DNA from: DASQQQ01 sp036390995
GTDB lineage: Bacteria; Actinomycetota; UBA4738; HRBIN12
Length of the DNA: 27,554 nt
Direction of reading: 5' to 3'
Assembly (NCBI GenBank): GCA_036390995.1
Contig: DASWAT010000205.1
Location: 1 to 27,554 of the forward strand
A program made the translations under genes and the position numbers. The notes beneath the pieces are model-generated. The model had not been told where the DNA came from. It worked only from the letters and a program-made list of their open reading frames with translations, and made no database searches. This document shows positions 7,455 through 14,504 of this stretch, piece by piece. The first letter of the stretch is position 1. Each line of letters starts with the position of its first letter.

Positions 7455-7907
7455 TCAGCCGGTGACGTAGTGGCCGCTCTTGCCGCCGGACTTCTCCAGC
7501 AGCCGCAGACCGTCGATGCGGGCGGCGCGGTCGAACTCCTTCGCCGTGTCGTACAGCGACAGCGCGGCGACCGCCGCTGCGGTCAGGGCCTCCATCTCGG
7601 CCCCGGTGCGATCCTTGGCCCGGACGGTGGTCCGTACGCGGATCCGGCCGTTCTCGGCGTCGGGCTCCACCTCGACCTCGGCGCCGGTGATGGCGATGGG
7701 ATGGCAGAAGGGAAGGAGATCGGGCGTGCGCTTCACGCCCATCACGCCGGCGATCCGAGCCGCCTCGATCGGGTTGCCCTTGCGGGTCCCGGCCACCAGA
7801 TGGCTCACGGCGTCCGACGTGGTGGAAACGACGCACTCGGCCACCGCCATCCGGTCGGTGACCTCCTTGCCGCCCACCTCGACGATGCGCGCCGGAGCGT
7901 CGCCCAC
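7455..7907 (-). CDS. moaC: Cyclic pyranopterin monophosphate synthase MoaC
   Basis: MoaC converts the MoaA product (3',8-cyclo-7,8-dihydro-GTP) to cyclic pyranopterin monophosphate in molybdenum-cofactor synthesis. The 150-residue length is normal. Family signatures are MGVKRTPDLLPFCHPI (with His69), RTGAEMEALTA (Glu104, Glu106) and the catalytic Asp120/Lys123 pair in LYDTAKEFDR, where most family members have YDM. The start is GTG at 7907, one base after the TGA of the moeA-like gene. A GGAGGG inside the upstream gene's end serves as ribosome binding site, so translation is probably coupled. No other moa gene is in the window. Confidence 0.95.
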   Translation of the reverse strand: MGDAPARIVEVGGKEVTDRMAVAECVVSTTSDAVSHLVAGTRKGNPIEAARIAGVMGVKRTPDLLPFCHPIAITGAEVEVEPDAENGRIRVRTTVRAKDRTGAEMEALTAAAVAALSLYDTAKEFDRAARIDGLRLLEKSGGKSGHYVTG

Positions 7908-7908
7908 C

Positions 7909-9174
7909 TCAGCCCTCCATGGCCCGGAACAACCACACCGTGACCTCGGTGCCCGCGGGCGCCGTCTCCACGCCCTGCGGGATCACGGCAAGGCCGTTCG
8001 CCCGTGAAACCGTGGCGATCAGGTTCGAGCCGCGGCCGCCCGTGGGACGGGCCACGTACCGGCCGCCGTCCCGGCGCACGAGCACCCTCGCGAACTGCGT
8101 CTTGCCCGTAGGTCCGCTGACGTCTTGGTCGAGCTCCGCCTGGATCTGCGGCCGGAACAACCGCCGCCGGCCCATCATCTTCATCAGCGCCGGCCGGATG
8201 AAGACCTCGAACGAGACGAACACGCTCACGGGGTTCCCGGGAAGTCCGAAGTACGGTTTGCCCTCGATGTGCCCGAATCCCTGCGGCATGCCCGGCTGCA
8301 TGGCCACCTTGAAGAACTCCACGTCCCCTCGGCGGAAGAAGGCCGCCTTCACCACGTCGCGCTCCCCCACCGATACGCCGCCGGAGGAGACGAACGCGTC
8401 GGCCTGCACGAGATGGTTCAGGACCGTCTCCTTCAGGGCGTCGGGATCGTCCCGGACGATGCCGGCCATCACCGGCACCGCGCCGGCCTCGCGGAGCGCC
8501 CCGAAGAGCAGGTACGCGTTCGAGTCCCGGACCTGTCCGAACTCGGGGCCCTGGCTCGGCGGGATCAGCTCATCGCCGGTGGAGAGCACCACCACGCGCG
8601 GGCGCGGGTGCACGAGCGGATGCGAGATCCCGGCCGTGGCCAGCAGGCCGAGCTCTGGCGCCCCCACCCGACGGCCCGTCTTCACGAGCGGCTGCCCCGC
8701 GCGGACGTCCTCGCCCGCGGGCCGGATGTGCTTGCCCTCCGGGGACGGCGCGAGGATCCGCACGTCTTCCCCAACCACTTCACAGTTCTCGATCGGCACG
8801 ATCGCGTCCGCGCCGGCTGGGATCGGGGCGCCGGTGGCGATGCGAACGGCCTCGCCGCCCCCCACGGTTGCCTCGGGACGGCGTCCGATCAACGCCCGAC
8901 CGACGATGCGAAGCTCCACGGGCGACGTCGGGTCGGCGTCCGCCACCTCGGTCGAACGCACGGCGAAGCCGTCCATCGCCGAGGACGCGAAGGCAGGGAT
9001 GTCCACCGAGGCCGAGACGTCGGTGGCCAACACGCACCCGTGGGCCTCCTGGAGCGGCAGCTCCAGCGGCGCGAGGGCGGAGATCTGCGAGAGGATCCGC
9101 TCCCTCGCATCGTCGACCGAGAGCAGGCCCTCGCCGCTGTCGTGATCGTGCACGTGCGACGCCTCGCGAGCCAT
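7909..9174 (-). CDS. moeA: Molybdopterin molybdenumtransferase MoeA-like / Glp divisome protein
   Basis: This ~421-residue protein has all MoeA domains. They include the PAFASSAMDGFAV loop, GEAVRIATGAPIPAGADAIV, VLSTGDEL, RDSNAYLL, SSGGVSVGERDVVK, the GLPGNPVSVFVSFEVFIRP signature and the C-terminal domain IV. MoeA inserts molybdate into adenylylated molybdopterin. In actinobacteria a MoeA paralogue encoded next to galU (Glp) instead binds FtsZ and the membrane protein GlpR/SepX. The galU and SepX-like neighbours favour that role, while the directly coupled moaC favours a cofactor role; both may apply. The family motif usually written KPGKP reads QPGMP here, so a lysine is replaced by methionine. 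Two starts are possible, ATG 9174 and GTG 9195; neither has a strong ribosome binding site. Confidence 0.9.
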   Translation of the reverse strand: MAREASHVHDHDSGEGLLSVDDARERILSQISALAPLELPLQEAHGCVLATDVSASVDIPAFASSAMDGFAVRSTEVADADPTSPVELRIVGRALIGRRPEATVGGGEAVRIATGAPIPAGADAIVPIENCEVVGEDVRILAPSPEGKHIRPAGEDVRAGQPLVKTGRRVGAPELGLLATAGISHPLVHPRPRVVVLSTGDELIPPSQGPEFGQVRDSNAYLLFGALREAGAVPVMAGIVRDDPDALKETVLNHLVQADAFVSSGGVSVGERDVVKAAFFRRGDVEFFKVAMQPGMPQGFGHIEGKPYFGLPGNPVSVFVSFEVFIRPALMKMMGRRRLFRPQIQAELDQDVSGPTGKTQFARVLVRRDGGRYVARPTGGRGSNLIATVSRANGLAVIPQGVETAPAGTEVTVWLFRAMEG

Positions 9175-9225
9175 CCCGAGCAGTCTACCCAGCACCCCGT
9201 GGAGCGCGACGCCGCGAGCGCCCGG

Positions 9226-10104
9226 TCAGAGGATCTTCTTGCGCTGCACGAATCCGGCGAGGAACTCGCGGAGGCCCTGGCCGAGATCGTCCCGCTCGGA
9301 CGCGAGCTCGATCGTCGCGCGCAGGTAGTCGAGCTTGTTGCCCACGTCGAAGCGCCCGTCCTCGAACGTGTACGCGTAGACGGCCTGCCCCTGCGCCAGC
9401 AGGTTGATCGCGTCGGTGAGCTGGATCTCCCCACCGCGGCCGGGTTGCGTCTCGCGGAGCGCGTCGAAGATCTCGGGCGTGAGGACGTAGCGGCCGATCG
9501 CGGCCAGGTTCGACGGCGCCTCCTTCGGGTCCGGCTTCTCCACGATCGAGACGACGCGCGCGAGGTTGTCCTCGACGAACTCGGGCTGGATCGCGCCGTA
9601 CAGGCTGATCTCGTCGCGGGCCACTTCCTGCACCGCGATCACGCTCCGCCCGTAGCGCTCGTGGACGCGGAGCATCTCCTGCAGCAGCGGGTTGGTCTCG
9701 GTCATGATGTCGTCGCCGAGCAGCACGGCGAACGGCTCGCGGCCCACGTAGCTCTCCGCGGTGGCCACGGCGTGGCCAAGGCCGAGGGCCTCCTTCTGCC
9801 GGATGTAGTGGATCGTGGCCATGTCGGAGATCTCACGGACCTCCTTCAGCTCGTCGAACTTGCCCCTCGTCTCGAGGAAGTGCTCGAGCTCGACCGAGCG
9901 GTCGAAGTGATCTTCGATCGAACGCTTCCCGCGGCCCGTGATGATGAGGATCTGGGTGATCCCCGCCCGCACCGCTTCCTCGACCACGTACTGGATCGCC
10001 GGCTTGTCGACGATCGGGAGCATCTCCTTCGGCTGCGCCTTCGTGGCCGGCAGGAACCGGGTGCCCATGCCCGCCGCCGGGATCACGGCCTTCTTGACGT
10101 TCAT
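9226..10104 (-). CDS. galU: UTP-glucose-1-phosphate uridylyltransferase
   Basis: GalU makes UDP-glucose from UTP and glucose-1-phosphate for glycans and envelope polymers. The 292-residue protein has the nucleotidyltransferase signature PAAGMGTRFLPATKAQPKE at residues 9-27, followed by MLPIVDKPAIQYVVEEA. Other family blocks are LGLGHAVATAES, FAVLLGDDI, SIVEKPDP and GRYVLTPEIFD. The ATG at 10104 is preceded by GGAGGGAG with about 8 nt spacing. It is the first gene of a minus-strand run with moeA/glp (51-nt gap) and moaC. The same galU-glp adjacency is known in Corynebacterium and Streptomyces. Confidence 0.97.
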   Translation of the reverse strand: MNVKKAVIPAAGMGTRFLPATKAQPKEMLPIVDKPAIQYVVEEAVRAGITQILIITGRGKRSIEDHFDRSVELEHFLETRGKFDELKEVREISDMATIHYIRQKEALGLGHAVATAESYVGREPFAVLLGDDIMTETNPLLQEMLRVHERYGRSVIAVQEVARDEISLYGAIQPEFVEDNLARVVSIVEKPDPKEAPSNLAAIGRYVLTPEIFDALRETQPGRGGEIQLTDAINLLAQGQAVYAYTFEDGRFDVGNKLDYLRATIELASERDDLGQGLREFLAGFVQRKKIL

Positions 10105-10132
10105 GCGAGCACTCCCTCCGGAAGGGACCGCG

Positions 10133-10138
10133 AGTGTA
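10133..10138 (-). promoter_or_regulatory. -10 element of galU
   Basis: TACACT on the minus strand ends 28 nt before the galU ATG. This gives a leader of roughly 20 nt carrying the GGAGGGAG ribosome binding site. It is the ordinary leadered counterpart of the leaderless layouts elsewhere in the window. Confidence 0.4.
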
Positions 10139-10221
10139 CAGCGACCGCGAACCGCCGCTCCAGTCCTCTACTCGGGCGACACCGTCCGGCGGGACGCGTC
10201 GGTCCATACACCCCGGTCGGC

Positions 10222-10227
10222 TAGAAT
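10222..10227 (+). promoter_or_regulatory. -10 element of the FmdB-type gene
   Basis: TAGAAT ends 9 nt before the ATG at 10237, leaving almost no room for a leader, and no Shine-Dalgarno sequence is present. A leaderless or near-leaderless transcript is likely. It is divergent from the galU promoter about 85 bp away. Confidence 0.45.
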
Positions 10228-10236
10228 CCAAGCGCC

Positions 10237-10557
10237 ATGCCCACGTACGAGTACGCCTGCACGGAGTGCGACCAGCACGTCGAGGTCTTCCAGCGCCTGT
10301 CCGAAGAGCCCCTCACGACGTGCGGCGTGTGTGGGGGTCCGCTCCGCAAGGTGTTCCACCCTGCCGGCATCGTGTTCAAGGGGTCCGGCTTCTACGCCAC
10401 GGACAACCGCTCGAAGCCGAAGACCGGTTCGGGTGGCTCGGGCGGTTCGGGTGGCTCGAGCTCGGAGGGATCGTCCTCGGCCGGCGCCTCCGGGCCGAAG
10501 GGCGATCCCGAGGGCAGCTCCAAGACCGCGGCTGGCACCGGAGGGAAGGCCTCCTGA
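10237..10557 (+). CDS. FmdB-family zinc-ribbon protein
   Basis: This 106-residue protein begins MPTYEYACTECDQHVEVFQ and has two CxxC pairs (Cys8/Cys11 and Cys29/Cys32), the zinc ribbon of the FmdB/CxxC_CXXC_SSSS family of putative regulators. The ribbon ends at about residue 50 (KVFHPAGIVFKGSGFYATD). The rest is a Gly/Ser-rich, probably disordered tail. The cellular role is not established; the family is common in actinobacteria. The last codons contain the ribosome binding site of the next gene, and its TGA overlaps that gene's start. Confidence 0.9.
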   Translation: MPTYEYACTECDQHVEVFQRLSEEPLTTCGVCGGPLRKVFHPAGIVFKGSGFYATDNRSKPKTGSGGSGGSGGSSSEGSSSAGASGPKGDPEGSSKTAAGTGGKAS

Positions 10558-11348
10558 GCACTGCCGAGATCGGCGTCTTCGGCGGGTCCGGGTTCTACGC
10601 GTTCCTCGAGGGGACCCAGACCGTCGACGTGGACACCCCGTACGGCAAGCCGTCTGCCCCACCGATGGTGGGCGAGGTCGGGGGCCGGCTCGTGGCGTTC
10701 ATCCCCCGCCACGGGCCGAAGCACGAGTTCCCACCCCATCGGGTCCCCTACCGGGCGAACCTGTGGGCCATGAAGGAGCTCGGCGTGCAGCGGATCCTCG
10801 GCCCCAACGCCTGCGGCTCACTGCAGCCGCACGTGAAGCCGGGCGACTTCGTGATCTGCGACCAGCTCGTCGACCGCACGCGGACCCGTCCCCACACGTT
10901 CTACGACGGCCCGGAGACGACGCACATCTCGTTCGCCGACCCGTACTGCCCCACGATGCGAGAGGTGCTGATCGAGGTCGGGCGGAAGCTCGAGATCCCC
11001 CTGCACGACCGGGGCACGGTGGTGGTGATCGAGGGACCCCGATTCTCCACCCGCGCGGAGTCGGCGTGGTTCGCGTCCGAGGGGTGGGAGGTCATCAACA
11101 TGAGCCAGTTCCCCGAGGCGGTCCTGGCTCGCGAGCTCGAGCTCTGCTACGCGAACATCTCCCTGATCACCGACTACGACGTCGGGGTCGAGGGCATCCC
11201 ACCGGTCACGCACGAGGAGGTGATCCGGGTCTTCGAGCAGAACAACGCGAAGCTCCGGGACCTGCTCTTCGAGGTGATCCCGTCGCTGCCCTCGGAGCGC
11301 ACGTGCACGTGCGCCACCGCCCTGCAGGGCGCGCGGTTCGAGGTCTGA
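10554..11348 (+). CDS. mtnP: S-methyl-5'-thioadenosine phosphorylase (probable CTG start)
   Basis: This enzyme phosphorolyses methylthioadenosine to adenine and methylthioribose-1-phosphate in methionine salvage. The ~264-residue protein has the phosphate loop GVFGGSGFY, the PNP/MTAP family block PRHGPKHEFPPHRVPYRAN, LGPNACGSL, EGPRFSTRAES, INMSQFPEAVLARE and TDYDVG. The aspartates of the last motif suggest an aminopurine rather than hypoxanthine substrate. No ATG, GTG or TTG lies in frame near the conserved N-terminus. The best start is CTG at 10554, which overlaps the upstream TGA (CTGA) and follows GGAGGGAAGG with good spacing, implying coupling to the FmdB-type gene. A methylthioinosine phosphorylase is the main alternative. 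Confidence 0.9.
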   Translation: MSTAEIGVFGGSGFYAFLEGTQTVDVDTPYGKPSAPPMVGEVGGRLVAFIPRHGPKHEFPPHRVPYRANLWAMKELGVQRILGPNACGSLQPHVKPGDFVICDQLVDRTRTRPHTFYDGPETTHISFADPYCPTMREVLIEVGRKLEIPLHDRGTVVVIEGPRFSTRAESAWFASEGWEVINMSQFPEAVLARELELCYANISLITDYDVGVEGIPPVTHEEVIRVFEQNNAKLRDLLFEVIPSLPSERTCTCATALQGARFEV

Positions 11349-11358
11349 ACCGGCGGGG

Positions 11359-11364
11359 TAGCAT
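11359..11364 (+). promoter_or_regulatory. -10 element, leaderless layout
   Basis: TAGCAT ends exactly 7 nt before the ATG at 11372, which places the expected transcription start at or next to the initiation codon. No Shine-Dalgarno sequence is present. Confidence 0.45.
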
Positions 11365-11371
11365 CGCGAGC

Positions 11372-11545
11372 ATGAGCGATCCCGTCCTCGTCACGATCGA
11401 GGCGCGCATCCGAACGACCGACGACGCCGAGCAGCTCGGCGACCGCATCCGCGAGTCCATCGCGATGATCGCGGGGCGGGAGGCGCTGGAGGAGTTCCGG
11501 GTGCGCGTGATGCCGCTGGTGGAGCGCAAGCCCCGCGGCGTGTGA
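11372..11545 (+). CDS. Small conserved-looking protein of unknown function (57 aa)
   Basis: A 57-residue protein starts MSDPVLVTIEARIRTTDD and ends in a basic tail. The pattern of a beta strand (VLVTIEARIR), a helix (DAEQLGDRIRESIAMI), a second helix and a strand (EEFRVRVMPL) suggests a small ferredoxin-like alpha/beta fold. I do not recognise the family. It is not PurS despite the size. A leaderless promoter sits directly upstream and its codon use is like its neighbours, which supports a real gene. Confidence 0.7.
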   Translation: MSDPVLVTIEARIRTTDDAEQLGDRIRESIAMIAGREALEEFRVRVMPLVERKPRGV

Positions 11546-11577
11546 ACCACGTCACAGCGGCGCCGCGGCCGGGCCAC

Positions 11578-11583
11578 TACCGT
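11578..11583 (+). promoter_or_regulatory. -10 element of cpaB, leaderless layout
   Basis: TACCGT ends 7 nt before GTG 11591 and no Shine-Dalgarno sequence is visible. This supports GTG 11591 as the translation start. Confidence 0.4.
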
Positions 11584-11590
11584 TCGCGCC

Positions 11591-12262
11591 GTGTTCCGAC
11601 GATGGTCGATGGCCTCGAAGGCATTCGCGTTGCTGGCCGTGGCCAGCGGAGGCGCGGCGTTCCTCCTGGTGCGCGGCTACGCGGCGCGCGTGGAGGCGCT
11701 GCGCCCGGTGACCGGCGATCCGATCGACGTCGTGGTCGCGGCCCGCGCGCTGGAACGCGGCGCGGTGCTCGTTGCAGACGACCTGACCTCTCGCAGGGTC
11801 CCATCCGCCTACGCCCCTCCCGGCGTGCTTCGATCACCGGAGGATGCCGTAGGCCGGGTCCTTGCCGCGGGACTGGCGCTCGGAGAGCCGCTCACCCGGA
11901 CCAGGCTGGCCGGAGCCGAGGCAGGGCCCGTCGCGGCGCTGGTCCCGTCGGGCCTTCGGGCCTTCCCCATCACGGCCGGAGTGCCCCCCGGTGCAGTCCG
12001 ACCCGGCGATCTCGTCGACGTGCTCGCGACCTTCGGCGGGCCGCACCCGTACACGGAAACGGTGGCCGAGGGCGTGGAGGTGCTCCGTGTCATGGGCGCC
12101 GGAGTCACCCCGGCCACGAGCCTCACCACGGCCGGCCTCGGCCAGGGCGCCACGCTGATCGTGCTCGTCGATCCCGGCCAGGCCGAGCGCGTGGCCTACG
12201 CGGTGGCCTTCGGGAAGATCTCGGTGACCGTGGGACCGCCACAGAGCGCGTTCCCCGGGTAG
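11591..12262 (+). CDS. cpaB: Flp/Tad pilus assembly protein CpaB (SAF domain)
   Basis: A 223-residue protein with one N-terminal membrane helix (about residues 8-27), then a SAF domain (IDVVVAARALERGAVLVADDL, residues 45-65, and the VGRVLAAGLALGEPLTRTRL segment). The conserved CpaB/RcpC core follows (RAFPITAGVPPGAVRPGDLVDVLATF). CpaB is a periplasmic or cell-wall-side component of the Tad pilus; in Gram-positive bacteria it probably interacts with wall polymers. No other Tad gene is adjacent, so it is an orphan here, although a PilT-like ATPase lies at the window's end. It ends 3 nt before the first possible start of uppP. Confidence 0.88.
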   Translation: MFRRWSMASKAFALLAVASGGAAFLLVRGYAARVEALRPVTGDPIDVVVAARALERGAVLVADDLTSRRVPSAYAPPGVLRSPEDAVGRVLAAGLALGEPLTRTRLAGAEAGPVAALVPSGLRAFPITAGVPPGAVRPGDLVDVLATFGGPHPYTETVAEGVEVLRVMGAGVTPATSLTTAGLGQGATLIVLVDPGQAERVAYAVAFGKISVTVGPPQSAFPG

Positions 12263-12265
12263 CAT
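12260..12265 (+). promoter_or_regulatory. Candidate -10 element of uppP
   Basis: TAGCAT overlaps the TAG stop of cpaB. Transcription from it would begin near 12272, downstream of the GTG at 12266. That GTG could then not be used from this promoter, which favours a later start in uppP. Confidence 0.35.
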
Positions 12266-13162
12266 GTGCGCCGCTCGTCGGACCGGATCCGGCGATCGCC
12301 CGGGAGGAGACGCGCCACGAGCATCCTGCAGGCCATCGTGCTCGGCATCACCCAAGGGGTGACCGAGTTCGCCCCGATCTCCAGCTCGGGGCATCTGATC
12401 CTCGTGCCCTGGGCGTTCGGCTGGTCCATCCTCAAGGATCCCGCGCTGAACAAGACGTTCGACGTGGCGCTGCACATCGGGACCCTGCTGGGGGCGCTCC
12501 TTTACTTCCGGCACGACGTCGTCCGGTACTTCCGGGCCTGGGTCGACTCGATCCGGGCGCGGAAGGTCAGGCGGGCCGACGAACGACTGGCGTGGGCGTT
12601 GGTGATCGGCACGATCCCCGGTGCCCTCGTGGGCGCGGCGGCGAGCGACCTGATCGAGGAGCGCCTGGGACAGCCCTGGCTCATCGCCACCATGCTCGTG
12701 GTCTTCGGCGTCGTGCTGGTCGCCGTGGACCGGGTCGCGTCGAGGAAGCGGGCCATCACGGACGTGGGGGTCCGCGACGGTGTCATCGTGGGCATCGCGC
12801 AGGCGCTCGCGCTCCAGCCGGGCGTTTCCCGGTCCGGCGTGACCATCACCGCCGCGAGGGCCGTGGGGCTGGACCGCGAGCCTGCGGCGCGCTTCTCGTT
12901 CCTCCTGTCGCTGCCGATCATCGCCGGCGCCGGATTGTTCAAGGGGATCGAGCTGGCGAAGGACGGCATCCCGCCGGGCATGGGCGGCCCTTTCGTCTGG
13001 GGCATGGTCTCCGCTGCCGTCAGCGGGTTCCTCGTCATCTGGTTCCTGCTCTCGTACCTGCGACGGCACGACTTCATGGTGTTCCTCTGGTACCGGATCG
13101 CCGTCGCCGCCGTGGTGTTCGGGATCATCCTGGCCGGCGTTCGGCCGGCCTCCGGGCTGTAG
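12266..13162 (+). CDS. uppP: Undecaprenyl-diphosphatase UppP (BacA)
   Basis: UppP dephosphorylates undecaprenyl diphosphate on the outer face of the membrane, recycling the lipid carrier for peptidoglycan and other glycans. The protein has the family's two signatures: GVTEFAPISSSGHLILVPW near the N-terminus and QPGVSRSGVTITAARAVGL in the second half. It has about eight membrane helices and normal length. The first available start is GTG 12266, giving 298 residues with an unusual Arg-rich leader. The natural N-terminus (SILQAIVLGITQG) would begin at ACG 12317, which follows GGGAGGAG by 7 nt. Either an ACG start or a miscalled ATG is likely. Confidence 0.95.
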   Translation: MRRSSDRIRRSPGRRRATSILQAIVLGITQGVTEFAPISSSGHLILVPWAFGWSILKDPALNKTFDVALHIGTLLGALLYFRHDVVRYFRAWVDSIRARKVRRADERLAWALVIGTIPGALVGAAASDLIEERLGQPWLIATMLVVFGVVLVAVDRVASRKRAITDVGVRDGVIVGIAQALALQPGVSRSGVTITAARAVGLDREPAARFSFLLSLPIIAGAGLFKGIELAKDGIPPGMGGPFVWGMVSAAVSGFLVIWFLLSYLRRHDFMVFLWYRIAVAAVVFGIILAGVRPASGL

Positions 13163-13166
13163 GGCG

Positions 13167-14504
13167 TCAGACGCCGGCCACCGTCATCTCGCCGATCAGG
13201 ATCGTCGGAACACCCACCGACGTGAAGAACCGAAGGTCGTTCCCCACCGCGGCGACGCCCTTCAGCATCTCGGGGATCGTGGAGGCGATCGTCATCTCTC
13301 GGAGCGGCTCGCCGAGCGCGCCGCCCGAGATCCGCAGTCCGGTGGCTCCCACCGAGAACTCGCCGCTGATCGGGTTCGCCCCCGAATGCACCCCGGACAC
13401 GTCCTGGATCAGCACACCTCCATCGGCCCGGGACAGGATCTCGTCCACGCTCGAGGTCCCGGCCTCGACGTAGAAGTTGGACGTCCCCACGCCGGGGACC
13501 GAGCGGTAGCCGGCCCGGTTCGCGTTCCCGGTCGACGCCGTCCCGCCACGCCGTGCCGTGTACGTGTTGTGGAGGAACCCCATGAGCGTGCCGCGCGCGA
13601 TCAGTTCGGTCCGGCCCGTGGGGACACCTTCGTCGTCGAACGGCGCCGCGGCGGGGCCGGCCAGCAGACGGCCATCGTCGACGATCGTAACCGCCTCGGA
13701 TCCCACCTGATGCCCGACGAGCTCGGCGAAGAGCGACCGCTGCTTCTGCACGGCCTCCGCCGACAGGGCACCGGCCAGCACGCCGAGGAATGCCGAGCCG
13801 GCGAACGGGTCGAGCACGACCGGGACCCGGGCGGACGGCGGCTTCGCGGCGCCGAGCAGGCGCACCCCGCGCTGTACGGCCTCGGACGCCACGTCGGCCC
13901 ACTCGAGCTCGCCGACCTCGTGAGCGACGCGGAACGACCACCCGGTCTGCGTCTCCTGGCCCTCCTCGGCCAGCACCACGGCCACCGCCCAGCAGTCCGT
14001 TCGCGCGTACTCGGCGGCCGCGCCCTCGGTGGACGCGATGGCCACGCGGGAGATCGAGTCGCCGAACTCGGCCTGCTCCACCTTCTGCACGCGGGGGTCG
14101 GCCGAGGTGGCGAGCCGCTCGAGATCCAGGGCCAGCGTCACCTTGCGATGGGTTTCCATGGCCGCCTGGTCCGCCCGGAACAGGGAGGTGACCGGCTCCG
14201 CCAGCTGCGCCGAGGGGAGCCCGTTGTTCGGGTCCGGCGTGGCGAACGCCGCGTTCTCGCGGGCCCGGGCCACGGTCTGCCGGACCTCGTCGAGGGACGG
14301 GTCCGCCGCATAGGCGTAGCCGAGCCGGCCGTCCACGATCACCCGCACACCGAGCCCACGCGACTCGGCGAAGGTGAGGCCCTCCACCTCGCGCTTGTGC
14401 GCGGTGACCTCGGTCCGGCGGGACTCCTCCGCGTAGGCCTCCGCGGCCTCGCCGGCGTCGGCTGCATCGATCGCGGCGGCGCACAGGTCCTGCAGATCAG
14501 GCAC
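13167..14504 (-). CDS. tldE: TldE/PmbA-type metallopeptidase-family subunit
   Basis: This 445-residue protein is the non-catalytic partner of TldD in the heterodimeric TldD/TldE zinc protease, which degrades unfolded peptides and in some bacteria matures RiPPs. It has the PmbA N-terminal domain (VTAHKREVEGLTFAESRGLGVRV), the VVLDPFAGSAFLGVL segment where TldD has its metal motif, and the C-terminal family blocks (FLHNTYTARR, NFYVEAGTSS, SGEFSVGATG). It lacks HExxxH, as expected for TldE. The GTG start at 14504 overlaps the TldD stop by 8 nt, so expression is coupled. The 3' end nearly touches uppP on the other strand. Confidence 0.93.
   Translation of the reverse strand: MPDLQDLCAAAIDAADAGEAAEAYAEESRRTEVTAHKREVEGLTFAESRGLGVRVIVDGRLGYAYAADPSLDEVRQTVARARENAAFATPDPNNGLPSAQLAEPVTSLFRADQAAMETHRKVTLALDLERLATSADPRVQKVEQAEFGDSISRVAIASTEGAAAEYARTDCWAVAVVLAEEGQETQTGWSFRVAHEVGELEWADVASEAVQRGVRLLGAAKPPSARVPVVLDPFAGSAFLGVLAGALSAEAVQKQRSLFAELVGHQVGSEAVTIVDDGRLLAGPAAAPFDDEGVPTGRTELIARGTLMGFLHNTYTARRGGTASTGNANRAGYRSVPGVGTSNFYVEAGTSSVDEILSRADGGVLIQDVSGVHSGANPISGEFSVGATGLRISGGALGEPLREMTIASTIPEMLKGVAAVGNDLRFFTSVGVPTILIGEMTVAGV

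Noticed and set aside
10432..10475. Short GGTTCGGGTGGCTCG repeats as a CRISPR or tandem-repeat locus
   Set aside because: They encode the Gly/Ser-rich tail of the FmdB-type protein in frame; there are no unique spacers.
11372..11545. The 57-residue protein as PurS
   Set aside because: It lacks the PurS N-terminal strand and the KPxVLDPQG motif, and no purQ or purL lies nearby.
13163..13175. GGCGTC-A-GACGCC between uppP and tldE as a terminator
   Set aside because: With a one-base centre it cannot form a stable hairpin loop, and it includes the tldE stop codon; probably chance in GC-rich DNA.
12502..14484. A 660-residue minus-strand frame over uppP and tldE
   Set aside because: It overlaps two well-supported genes in another frame and has the Arg/Gly/Pro-rich make-up of high-GC shadow frames.
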